From Aquimarina pacifica (GTDB lineage Bacteria; Bacteroidota; Bacteroidia; Flavobacteriales; Flavobacteriaceae): a stretch of DNA of 64,000 bases. Both the position numbers and the translations under genes were made by a program. How positions within the stretch are numbered: the first letter of the stretch is position 1; each line of letters starts with the position of its first letter. The stretch is from assembly GCF_000520955.1 (NCBI RefSeq), contig NZ_JACC01000027.1:31303-95302 (forward strand), given 5' to 3'. Under the pieces are notes generated by a model. The model was not told where the DNA came from. It worked only from the letters and a program-made list of their open reading frames with translations, and did not search any database. Positions 46,119-54,961 of this stretch are shown in pieces.

Positions 46119-47630
46119 TTATTGTACCGCTTTGAGCGCGTCTATATTACCATATCCAAAATCACTATCTGGATTAGGGTAAAACTCTCCGGCTTGCTTT
46201 AATTTATTAAGTACTTGATCTCTTGACATACTTGGGTTTGTAGCCCATACCAATGCTGCAATACCCGCTGTTGTAGCAGTTGCTATAGAGGACCCACCTG
46301 CATAAGATTTATCACCTGTATTAAACCCGATCACGGGTGAAGTTCTATCGGTATTTGCTGCTCTTTGCATTACAATAGTAAAATCAATTTTACTACCATC
46401 ATGACAAATATCACAAGTATTATAGCCATTATCCTTTATTCCTGTCACTGCCACAGTTTCTGACATACTTGCAGGAAAAATGACACCATACCAATTGGTA
46501 AATGTGGTAGAAGTACCTCCTGCCGCAATAATCATTTTTCCTTTCGAATAGGCATATTTTACTGCATCTTTTACGTTACCAATAGACCAAGGGTATCCTA
46601 CTGACATAGAAATAATCTTAACATCTGACCTATTTGCCAAGCTTTCTAACGCATTACTCACTCCTTTTCTCTCATGATAATCATTTAATACTACATCTTC
46701 TGTTCCTCTATATGCTACAAGATTACAATTATAAGCAACTCCTACCGGCATAAGATCATTGTTTCTTGGTGATGCCAACGCAGAGGCCATCTGCGTACCA
46801 TGACCGCATTTATCATTTGGACCATCCGTACCACTAGCCCACCACCAAAAGGAGTCTATATATGTTCCATAACGTTCTACCGTTCTTCCTGAAGAAACGC
46901 CATCATTAAATCCATTACCCAACAAATTCTGACTTGCTGATATACCCGTATCAATTAGACCAACAGTAATACCAGCACCAGTACTATAGTCCCATGCTTG
47001 TGTCACATTGTGGATGTCAAAATTCCATGGTAACCAAGCATTTGGTGAAATCACTCTATAATCAGCACTGTTAATATTCTCTCCGCTTGTTACACACCCC
47101 GCAGATTTTTGCTGACTTACCGATACCTTTTCCTCTAGATACAAACCATATGAAGGATCCAAATAACGTATTTGCTCAGCATTTTGAAGAGCCAATATCG
47201 TTGTGAAATTTGATATTTCTGCATCAATCACATTCAACGTTTCATCTGCTAAAATTTTGTCGCTAGATTTTAGTAATCCCTCTCCCGATTGCACTAATGA
47301 AAGTACATTTTCTCTTGCAGTAATTAAGTTCGAGGATTTCTTACCAGGCTCAGAAAAACTTTGTCCTTCATCCCCATATCCAATACTCAAAATACCTTCT
47401 CCATGAACAACTGCACTCCATAATACATTTGTAGGTGCATTTTTCCATATTACATCACCATTTTGTTTCAATTCGCTTTCTATATAAGCATTAATTTCTG
47501 TTACAGAAAGTAGTTCTTGTGTTTTTGTATCCGTATTGCTGATACTTTGATCTATTATTTCGTTTGTGTCCTCATTAGTACATGATAGCACAAATAATAG
47601 TGTCATGACTATTAGTGTGAATTTTTTCAT
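46119..47630 (-). CDS. S8 (subtilisin-like) serine peptidase, lipoprotein
   Basis: The 503-residue protein has a lipoprotein signal ending in VLSC (Cys17), a pro-region to about residue 190, and a subtilase domain with Asp227 (GLIDTGIS), His277 (CGHGT) and Ser448 (GGSSIA). The catalytic triad is complete. Probably exported and anchored on the cell envelope, where it degrades proteins. Cysteines around residues 180, 275, 302, 406 and 409 could form disulfides. No partner gene is apparent. Confidence 0.93.
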   Translation of the reverse strand: MKKFTLIVMTLLFVLSCTNEDTNEIIDQSISNTDTKTQELLSVTEINAYIESELKQNGDVIWKNAPTNVLWSAVVHGEGILSIGYGDEGQSFSEPGKKSSNLITARENVLSLVQSGEGLLKSSDKILADETLNVIDAEISNFTTILALQNAEQIRYLDPSYGLYLEEKVSVSQQKSAGCVTSGENINSADYRVISPNAWLPWNFDIHNVTQAWDYSTGAGITVGLIDTGISASQNLLGNGFNDGVSSGRTVERYGTYIDSFWWWASGTDGPNDKCGHGTQMASALASPRNNDLMPVGVAYNCNLVAYRGTEDVVLNDYHERKGVSNALESLANRSDVKIISMSVGYPWSIGNVKDAVKYAYSKGKMIIAAGGTSTTFTNWYGVIFPASMSETVAVTGIKDNGYNTCDICHDGSKIDFTIVMQRAANTDRTSPVIGFNTGDKSYAGGSSIATATTAGIAALVWATNPSMSRDQVLNKLKQAGEFYPNPDSDFGYGNIDALKAVQ

Positions 47631-48113
47631 TTTTAGAATAAGATTTATGAGTTTGTGTTAAAAACTGTGTAATCGAAATAGCTAAGTTTTAAATTTTAAC
47701 AATTACACAATTTAAATACTAATATATTAAATAATTATTAAATTTTAACACATTAACTTGTCAAAATAACAAAATCACAATTATCTATTTTCCAAAGCAT
47801 GAATAACTTATATGATGTGCACTTCGGGTTTATCGTAAAGAAATTAGTAAATTTCTGAATATAAAAAGTAAAAAAACTGCGATCTGTTTTACCAAATAAC
47901 AGTCATAAATTAATGATTAGTAGCTTTCATTTTCAACATACAGATAATGAAAGAGCATGCGCCATTACATCTCATAAATACTTATGCAAAAAGTAATTAA
48001 TTCTACATCTTAAAAAACTTAAGGTATCTAGAAAAATAAGCGGAAAGTACTTGTTTCAAAATTGAACAAGTAAAATTAGTTTTTTTAAGCTATTACTGTA
48101 CTGGGAAAGCAAC
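47631..48113. other. Gap between the subtilase gene and tatA
   Basis: 483 bases of AT-rich DNA without a supported gene. TTAAATTTTAACA occurs twice (near 47689 and 47738). The subtilase promoter lies in the left part, but I cannot fix it. Confidence 0.5.
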
Positions 48114-48407
48114 CTAAAACTTACGCTTAATAGATCCGGTAATGTCATCTATCTCTTCTTGAACCTTACCTATTTCTTTTTTTACATCAGAAGTAATTGA
48201 TGAAGTTACATCGGCATCAAGTCCATGCATATCTGCACTCTTTGTAATTTCAGTTTTGATGTCATTAGTCGCATCTTTTATTACACGCATTCCTTTACCT
48301 AATCCTCTTGCTATTTCAGGTATTTTATCAGCACCGAAAACCATCACCAATATAAAAACTATAAAAGCTATCTCTGTTCCGCTAATAAATAAGGGTAATA
48401 CTGTCAT
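48114..48407 (-). CDS. tatA: Twin-arginine translocase subunit TatA/TatB type
   Basis: From the ATG at 48407 the protein is 97 residues: a single membrane helix (about 7-24), the FGA hinge (Phe24-Gly25), and an amphipathic helix (DKIPEIARGLGKGMRVIKDA), then an acidic/lysine tail. This is the TatA/TatB plan; the protein forms part of the pore that exports folded proteins. A perfect -7 box (48415-48422) ends 7 bases before this ATG, so the longer frame (to 48578), which would run into the M1 peptidase gene, is not the real start. Confidence 0.88.
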   Translation of the reverse strand: MTVLPLFISGTEIAFIVFILVMVFGADKIPEIARGLGKGMRVIKDATNDIKTEITKSADMHGLDADVTSSITSDVKKEIGKVQEEIDDITGSIKRKF

Positions 48408-48414
48408 AACAATG

Positions 48415-48422
48415 CAAATATA
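48415..48422 (-). promoter_or_regulatory. -7 element of tatA, almost leaderless
   Basis: The minus strand reads TATATTTG and ends 7 bases from the ATG at 48407. Start of transcription is predicted at the start codon. Confidence 0.6.
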
Positions 48423-48495
48423 GGTAATATTATATATAAAAAAACCATTCAAATATACTTCGAATGGCTTCTTTTTATAGAAATTAATCAAGAAA

Positions 48496-50811
48496 CTATT
48501 GTCCCTTAACTTTATTTTTAAATTGTTCGAATTTCCCCAATGTATTTTGTTGAGGCCAACTATTGTTAGAAGTATCAATATCCGCAGTTTCTTGTTTTGG
48601 ATCTACAACAATTTTAGAAATAGCTTTTTCTGCTGCAATTGCTCTCTTAACAACATGATCATTTTTTCTCCATATTTCTGCAGGATAAGTAATAGTTTCT
48701 TTAGTCCCATCCTCATAGGTGTACTCAACAATTAGAGGCATCACCAGTCCTCCTGGTTTCTCAAAAGTAACCTCATAGAAAAACTTAGGTTCTTTGAGTT
48801 TTTGACGTTCTTCTGGCGAAAAATTATCCATAACATATTCTTTTAATGCTATTGGATCCTCAATAATACCATCATTTTTCTTTATTCTATTATATTGGTC
48901 ACTACCTTCTTCTACCATTATTACTAAATCAGATGGGTTGGCAAATCGCAAACTCCTGCTAGTCGAAGCAAATTTCTGAGCATTAAGTGTAGGAACTTTT
49001 GAAACCACATACTTCTTAACATCTCGTACTCCTATATCTGTATAATCTGTAGTGTAGAACCATCCTCTCCAAAACCAATCTAAATCAAAGGCAGAAGCGT
49101 CTTCCATAGTTCTAAAAAAGTCCTCTGGCGTCGGATGCTTGAACATCCATCTTTGGGAATAGGTTCTAAATGAATAATCAAAAAGATCTCTTCCCATTAC
49201 AGTTTCTCTCAAAATATTCAGTGCAGTTGCTGGTTTTGCATATGCATTCGGACCAAACTGATGAATATTGTTAGACTGTGTCATAATTGGCGACAACTTA
49301 CTCTGATTACCGCTCATATAAGGAACAATTTTTTGTGCTGGTCCTCGGCGAGATGGATACTTTGAATCAGATCCCAATGCTTTTGGATACCACTCTCCAA
49401 AATCCTGTTCAGCAACATACTGCACAAAAGTATTTAAACCTTCATCCATCCATGTCCATTGACGTTCATCACTATTAACAATCATAGGGAAAAAATTATG
49501 CCCAACCTCATGGATAATAACACTCATCATTCCGTATTTAGTACGATCACTAAAATTACCATTCTTATCTGGTCTACCATAATTCCAACAAATCATAGGG
49601 TATTCCATTCCTTGATTTTTTGCGTGTACAGAGATAGCCTTATGATACGGATAATCAAAAGTCATTCGACTATATGATTTAAGTGTACTAGCCACAACTT
49701 TTGTTGACCAATCTTCCCACAGTGGATTCCCTTCTTTAGGATACATTGAGACGGCCATTATATCTTTTCCTCCAATCTTTACAGCCATCATATCCCAAAT
49801 AAACCTTCTCGACGTTGCAAAACCAAAATCTCGAACATTTTCAGCTTTTAATCTCCATGTTTTCTTTTGACTAGAAAAAACTTTTTCTTTGGCTATTGCT
49901 TCCTTTTCAGTAACAATAACTACCGGAGAATCATAGGATTTTTTGGCCTTTTCATATCGAGTCAACATTTCTTTAGTAAAGACTTCCTTTCTATTCATTA
50001 AGACTCCGGTTCCATCAAGGATATGATCTGCAGGAACCGTAATATTTACCTCAAAATTCCCAAACGGTAAAGCGAATTCTCCTCTACCCCAAAATTGATG
50101 ATTTTGCCATCCTTCAACATCATTATATACTGCCATTCGAGGATAAAATTGAGCGATCACATAAGCCCTATTACCATCCTCAAATTGTTCATATCCAGAA
50201 CGTCCTCTTCCATTAACATGGTCATTTATATTATACCACCAGTCGATTGAAAACACAAATTTATCACCAGATGCTAAATGCTTAGGCATTTCTATACGCA
50301 TCATAGTTCTATTTATGGTATATGTTAGTGGTTTTCCATTAGAATCTTTTACTGCAGTGATATTAAAACCTCCATCAAATCGCTCTGCCAAATACTTAGT
50401 AATAAAACCTTGAGGTGACGAGGCGGGATCAACTCCACTTCCTTCTATTAAAGGTGTTTTTGAATCTTTTGCTCGCATATTTTGATCCAATTGAACCCAC
50501 AGAAACTCTAAATTATCAGGAGAATTGTTTGTGTATGTAATGGTTTCGCTACCCGATATTTTTTTATTTTTATCATCAAGCTCTATGTCCATTTTATAAT
50601 CTGCCTGCTGCTGATAATATGCCGGACCTGGTGCCCCAGAACCAGTTCGATACATATTGGGAGTAGCAAATTCATCATACATTTGCTTAAATTTGTTCTT
50701 ATTTGTATGTCCTAATTCACGTTCATTTTTCGCCGCTCCCTGATCTTGAGCATAGGTAACTGCTCCCAACATCAAAAAAATCGCCAAAAGGACTAAAAGT
50801 ATTTTTTTCAT
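48496..50811 (-). CDS. M1-family metallopeptidase
   Basis: The 771-residue protein has a signal peptide (to about residue 21) and the gluzincin motif HEVGH (434-438) with the third zinc ligand Glu457, 18 residues later, in NEWTW-type context WTWMDEGLNTF. It is a zinc aminopeptidase of the large exported group of Bacteroidetes, probably periplasmic or secreted. The N-terminal beta domain precedes the catalytic domain (about 300-620). It is a single gene; tatA downstream has its own promoter. Confidence 0.92.
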   Translation of the reverse strand: MKKILLVLLAIFLMLGAVTYAQDQGAAKNERELGHTNKNKFKQMYDEFATPNMYRTGSGAPGPAYYQQQADYKMDIELDDKNKKISGSETITYTNNSPDNLEFLWVQLDQNMRAKDSKTPLIEGSGVDPASSPQGFITKYLAERFDGGFNITAVKDSNGKPLTYTINRTMMRIEMPKHLASGDKFVFSIDWWYNINDHVNGRGRSGYEQFEDGNRAYVIAQFYPRMAVYNDVEGWQNHQFWGRGEFALPFGNFEVNITVPADHILDGTGVLMNRKEVFTKEMLTRYEKAKKSYDSPVVIVTEKEAIAKEKVFSSQKKTWRLKAENVRDFGFATSRRFIWDMMAVKIGGKDIMAVSMYPKEGNPLWEDWSTKVVASTLKSYSRMTFDYPYHKAISVHAKNQGMEYPMICWNYGRPDKNGNFSDRTKYGMMSVIIHEVGHNFFPMIVNSDERQWTWMDEGLNTFVQYVAEQDFGEWYPKALGSDSKYPSRRGPAQKIVPYMSGNQSKLSPIMTQSNNIHQFGPNAYAKPATALNILRETVMGRDLFDYSFRTYSQRWMFKHPTPEDFFRTMEDASAFDLDWFWRGWFYTTDYTDIGVRDVKKYVVSKVPTLNAQKFASTSRSLRFANPSDLVIMVEEGSDQYNRIKKNDGIIEDPIALKEYVMDNFSPEERQKLKEPKFFYEVTFEKPGGLVMPLIVEYTYEDGTKETITYPAEIWRKNDHVVKRAIAAEKAISKIVVDPKQETADIDTSNNSWPQQNTLGKFEQFKNKVKGQ

Positions 50812-50874
50812 TTAATTCATTTTGAGTTTATGTTTAGTCACGCAAATTACTTGTTTTTTAAAAGTTTAAATAAT

Positions 50875-51384
50875 TTATTTACTAAACTTTAACATCCCGG
50901 TCTCTCTTTCTTTTTCAAGGATTAGACTTTTGCGCTTTTTTTCTTTCTTAACGTGAACTATATTTTGTTGTTCCTCAAAAAGATCCATCAAAACTTTATT
51001 CGTCACCTCTATAGTTTCTAAAGATGAAACATCTTCTACTTCGAGATAAAAAATAATAAGGTCATCTTCATATTCTTTGCCAATAAAAACAAAAGATTCT
51101 CTTTTTCCATTTACAACAAATACAAGTTTTTCATTAAGATAACTACTCAAATAAGCATCAACACCTTTGGTCTCTTTTCCTTTATCCAAAAAGATAGATT
51201 GGTCATACCTTTCTTTTAAAAGATCCTCGATATCATCTACAAAAACTCTTGTAATCACCTGAATAGAACTACTTTTAACATTAAACTCTACTTCTGTAAC
51301 GCTAACATAAAATTTATGCCCATTAGTAAAAGAGCTAAGCAAAAATGTAAGAATAAAAAGAAATGTAAAGACAATTTTCTTCAT
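50875..51384 (-). CDS. DUF6702 family exported protein
   Basis: From the ATG at 51384 the protein is 169 residues with a signal peptide (MKKIVFTFLFILTFLLSS...). The core GHKFYVSVTEVEFNVKSSSIQV and TRVFVDDIEDLLKERYD are the markers of the DUF6702 family. Upstream in-frame ATG 51438 adds residues that look non-coding. The family accompanies M1-peptidase genes and carboxypeptidase-like proteins in many flavobacteria; its role is unknown. Confidence 0.8.
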   Translation of the reverse strand: MKKIVFTFLFILTFLLSSFTNGHKFYVSVTEVEFNVKSSSIQVITRVFVDDIEDLLKERYDQSIFLDKGKETKGVDAYLSSYLNEKLVFVVNGKRESFVFIGKEYEDDLIIFYLEVEDVSSLETIEVTNKVLMDLFEEQQNIVHVKKEKKRKSLILEKERETGMLKFSK

Positions 51385-51479
51385 TATAAAAAAATTATTA
51401 AATGATAAATGTAAATTAAATTTAGTCTTACTAGACAAAAAATCATACCAAACTTTGCAAAACCTACATTGAGTCTTGG

Positions 51480-52235
51480 TTACTCAATCTCCTTGTGTTT
51501 TTTATACGACACTATTTTTTTTTCAAAAAACTCGAGTAGAGCCAAACCATCGGGACTTCTTAGGAGTGGTTTAAAAGACACATCATTAGCACAATAGTAC
51601 ATAAAATCAGTAACTAACTCTTCGGGTAATTTTAAACTATCTATAAAAAAAGTTTTGTGAAGTGAATGTTCACCTTCTTGTACTATTTTTTTGAGGTCTT
51701 CTATCCTCTTTATTTCTTTTAATTTTTCTATTGCACCACTAAAATAATTAAGAGGACGGTCTATTATTCCGCTTTTTGCTGTCATAATTCTTCTTTCGGC
51801 CAAAGTTGGCTGGGGTCTATCACTAAAAGGAAGGCCTAATATTTGATTATCAACAAAAGGGGTAATTGCTACCATACTCATATCTTTTTTCAAATTACCA
51901 GACAACTTAACATTACTCATATTCACTTGATCTAATTGCTCAACACCAGACCTTAGTATAACAGTAATAATATCCTGCGATACTATATCTTGAGTCACCA
52001 CAACTGACTTAGTTTCATATTGTACAGACGAAAAAACCAGAGAATCCCCTTTAACTGCGGGTATTTCGAAAAAACCATGATCATCATTCGTGGTTCCTAT
52101 TTCTTGGGTGAAATTAATAATATTAATGGCGTATCCCTTTAGAGAATCCGCGATAATTTTTCCTTTAATAGCATTTGATTGTGCAAATATTTGAAAAGAA
52201 GAAAGTAAAAAAAGAAAAAGTAAAGATTTTGTCAT
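51480..52235 (-). CDS. Carboxypeptidase-like regulatory-domain protein
   Basis: From the ATG at 52235 the protein is 251 residues: signal peptide (MTKSLLFLFLLSSFQIFAQ), then a beta-sandwich domain (about 20-105) with GKIIADSLKGYAINIINFT and TTNDDHGFFEIPAVKGDSLVFSS. The remaining part has no recognised domain. It is 96 bases after a paralogue at 52331 on the same strand, suggesting tandem duplication or co-expression. No TonB receptor is next to them. Confidence 0.78.
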   Translation of the reverse strand: MTKSLLFLFLLSSFQIFAQSNAIKGKIIADSLKGYAINIINFTQEIGTTNDDHGFFEIPAVKGDSLVFSSVQYETKSVVVTQDIVSQDIITVILRSGVEQLDQVNMSNVKLSGNLKKDMSMVAITPFVDNQILGLPFSDRPQPTLAERRIMTAKSGIIDRPLNYFSGAIEKLKEIKRIEDLKKIVQEGEHSLHKTFFIDSLKLPEELVTDFMYYCANDVSFKPLLRSPDGLALLEFFEKKIVSYKKHKEIE

Positions 52236-52330
52236 ATATATCATCTAACATAACCTTTACCTACCTCCTACATAAAGATTATCAGAAGAAAGACGATAAA
52301 AACACTATATAATTACAAAACCTTCGAATA

Positions 52331-53119
52331 TTAGTGTTCTTTCAAAAACAAATTACTTTGGAACACCAAAAATTGCAATAGATCTAATTCTTTTCCCTCG
52401 TTAAAATAACTTTTGTTTAACCCATTACTTTCTGCGAAGAAAATAAAATCATTGATTTGATTGATTTCTAGAGCTAAATAATCTTTAAAAAACTGGTCAT
52501 CATATACATCACGAATTCTAACATCTATATCTGTGGCATTCTTTTTCTTTTTAGACTTTTTTGTTTTATACGCTGCCTTAAAAAGATTAACAAAATTCAG
52601 ACCATTAATCATCCTGTCCTCTAGCAATACTTTATTCTCTAAAAATGATAAATTATCCTGTGTAAAATCATAATGAATATCATTAACTATAGACGACGTT
52701 TCATCTTCAACCTCATTCAATCCTCCGACACTTACATCTATTTTTCCCACGTCAGCAGTAACGTTACCCAACAAATCGTAAGGAGTAACCACTACTTCTT
52801 CTAGTTGATTTACTGTTTCGTGTAAAAATATGTGTAATCGCTTACTGTCAACAACTCCCTTATCAACTAATATTATAAAATGTTGATATTGCATTGCAAC
52901 TACCTCTATTCTATCATTGATTCCTGCATTAATCTTGAACCACCCCTCTTTATTTGTTATAGTACCCTTATCTGTACTTCGGTTATAGACCACAACACCT
53001 TCTACATTGTCTCCAATTGGGGCACTAATTTTACCTTCTACCATAACACGGGAGGTAATTTGAGCAAAAGAAATACTCACAAAAAAACACACAAAAAGTA
53101 GGGATAATTTTATTTTCAT
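52331..53119 (-). CDS. Carboxypeptidase-like regulatory-domain protein
   Basis: The 262-residue protein has a signal peptide (to about residue 19), then a beta-sandwich like that of the gene downstream (ISAPIGDNVEGVVVYNRSTDKGTITNKEGWFKI, in part) and a soluble C-terminal part with a lysine run. It differs from its neighbour in the C-terminal half. Probably periplasmic and envelope-associated. The first gene of the pair, divergent from pepE. Confidence 0.78.
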   Translation of the reverse strand: MKIKLSLLFVCFFVSISFAQITSRVMVEGKISAPIGDNVEGVVVYNRSTDKGTITNKEGWFKINAGINDRIEVVAMQYQHFIILVDKGVVDSKRLHIFLHETVNQLEEVVVTPYDLLGNVTADVGKIDVSVGGLNEVEDETSSIVNDIHYDFTQDNLSFLENKVLLEDRMINGLNFVNLFKAAYKTKKSKKKKNATDIDVRIRDVYDDQFFKDYLALEINQINDFIFFAESNGLNKSYFNEGKELDLLQFLVFQSNLFLKEH

Positions 53120-53218
53120 AGCAAATCGGGTTAATTTTATGTTTTAAGATACTACATTTTTTTCTCTTCTGAGAAGAATTGAGTATAAGAAAACGTTAAA
53201 CTACTTTTATAAAAAATA

Positions 53219-53926
53219 ATGGCAAACTGTATAATCGCAAGCACATCAACACTTCACGGGAGTGATCCTCTAATGTATCTAAAAGAATCCTTAGTAAAAT
53301 TATACGCAGATTGCAAGGAAATACTTTTTATCCCCTATGCGAGACCTGGAGGGATTTCTCATGATGAATATACCATTGGTGTAAATAACATTTTCAAAAA
53401 AATAGATAAAAAAATTAGTAGTATTCATATGTTCGACAATCCCATTGAAGCGATTACAGATGCCAAAGGTATCTACACAGGTGGTGGAAATACATTTTTG
53501 CTTGTAGACCAACTACATCGACAAGGGATTATTGAACCACTAACAAAAGCTATACTATCCGGAGTACCCTATCTGGGAACAAGCGCAGGGAGTAATATCT
53601 GTGGTTTAGATATGAAAACAACAAACGATATGCCTATCGTTCATCCCCAAAGTTTTAAAACCTTAGGGGTGGTTCCTTTTAATATCAATCCTCATTATCT
53701 TGATCCAGATCCAACCTCAAAACACAAGGGAGAAACTCGAGAAACTAGAATAAAAGAGTTCCATCAATTAAACCCACAACCTGTTGTTGGGCTAAGAGAA
53801 GGAAGTTGGTTACGCGTAACGAATAGTGAAATCTTCTTGCGAGGCGGTTTATCAGCTAGAATTTTTGAAAAAAACAAAACCCCTTATGAACTAGAAAATG
53901 GAAGCTCTTTATCTGAATTAAATTAA
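53219..53926 (+). CDS. pepE: Peptidase E (alpha-aspartyl dipeptidase)
   Basis: This serine peptidase of family S51 cleaves Asp-Xaa dipeptides in the cytosol. The 235-residue protein has GGGNTFLLVDQLH, the nucleophile elbow GTSAGSNI, and NINPHYLDPD carrying the acid/His partner region. The size matches E. coli PepE (229). Glutaminase lies 8 bases downstream, so an amino-acid salvage operon is likely. Confidence 0.93.
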   Translation: MANCIIASTSTLHGSDPLMYLKESLVKLYADCKEILFIPYARPGGISHDEYTIGVNNIFKKIDKKISSIHMFDNPIEAITDAKGIYTGGGNTFLLVDQLHRQGIIEPLTKAILSGVPYLGTSAGSNICGLDMKTTNDMPIVHPQSFKTLGVVPFNINPHYLDPDPTSKHKGETRETRIKEFHQLNPQPVVGLREGSWLRVTNSEIFLRGGLSARIFEKNKTPYELENGSSLSELN

Positions 53927-53934
53927 AAGATGCT

Positions 53935-54852
53935 ATGATAGACTATCAAAAAATACTTGATTCTATACAATCCGAATTATCTGTTCTACCTCATACAGGA
54001 AAAGTAGCCTCTTATATTCCTGAATTAGCACAAGTTGAATCCGAAAAATTAGGAATGCATCTGTATAGTATCAACTCAGAACATTACAGTTTTGGAGATA
54101 GTAATGAACTATTTTCGATACAAAGTATTTCAAAAGTATTTGCTCTTACATTAGCTATGTCTTTAGTAGAAGATAAAGACATATTTAAGAGAGTTGATGT
54201 AGAACCGTCTGGAGATCCTTTTAATTCTTTAGTACAATTAGAATATGAAAACGGAATCCCTAGAAATCCCTTTATCAATGCCGGAGCATTGGTCATTTGC
54301 GACATCCTTATTTCGATATTAAAAGACCCTAGAAAAGATTTTCTAGAATTTATCCATAAAATAACAGGAAATAAAACAATTAATATCAACACAAAAGTAT
54401 ATGAATCAGAAAAAGCATACAGCCACCGCAATGCGGCATTATTAAATTTGATGAAATCTTTTGGAAACATTACAAATAACCTAGAAACGGTTCTTGATTT
54501 TTATATTTACCAATGTGCAATAGCCATGTCTTGTAAAGATTTATCTACGGCATTTATGATCTATGCCAATGCAGGGAAAACCCTAAATAACCAAAAGATT
54601 ATTTCGTTTCAAAAAACGAAACGTATTAATGCTATTATGCAAACCTGTGGATTCTATGATGAGGCAGGAGAGTTTAGTTTCAGGGTAGGATTACCAGGAA
54701 AAAGTGGTGTTGGCGGCGGCATTTCTGCTATTCATCCTGGGCAATATGCCGTTACTGTCTGGAGCCCTCCTCTAAACCCTAAGGGCAACTCAGAACTAGG
54801 CATGCATGCGCTTGAAGAGCTAACAACGTTAACTGGTTTTTCTATTTTTTAA
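53935..54852 (+). CDS. glsA: Glutaminase
   Basis: Glutaminase hydrolyses glutamine to glutamate and ammonia. The 305-residue protein has the penicillin-binding-protein-like fold with the catalytic Ser64-x-x-Lys67 (SISK), then NPFINAGALVICDIL and GLPGKSGVGGGI. It is normal length. It begins 8 bases after pepE, which generates Asp/other amino acids from dipeptides, so the two may be co-transcribed. Cytosolic. Confidence 0.95.
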   Translation: MIDYQKILDSIQSELSVLPHTGKVASYIPELAQVESEKLGMHLYSINSEHYSFGDSNELFSIQSISKVFALTLAMSLVEDKDIFKRVDVEPSGDPFNSLVQLEYENGIPRNPFINAGALVICDILISILKDPRKDFLEFIHKITGNKTININTKVYESEKAYSHRNAALLNLMKSFGNITNNLETVLDFYIYQCAIAMSCKDLSTAFMIYANAGKTLNNQKIISFQKTKRINAIMQTCGFYDEAGEFSFRVGLPGKSGVGGGISAIHPGQYAVTVWSPPLNPKGNSELGMHALEELTTLTGFSIF

Positions 54853-54961
54853 TATCACTGAGCATCAAATTGAAATAAGTTCCAAAAAAATTAATTTCAT
54901 CAAAACTTTATTAAATTCTTTTTTAACACAAAATCATAGATGCTTATTTAAAATAAAAGAT

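Noticed and set aside
47799..47858. A 19-codon frame (MNNLYDVHFGF...) that loosely resembles the start of the 32-residue mini-proteins.
   Set aside because: It lacks the conserved C-terminal motif, has no promoter box and shares only a few positions; similarity this short can be chance.
48408..48578. Longer start for tatA reaching into the M1 peptidase gene.
   Set aside because: A perfect -7 box ends 7 bases before the ATG at 48407, and the extension has no TatA-like sequence.
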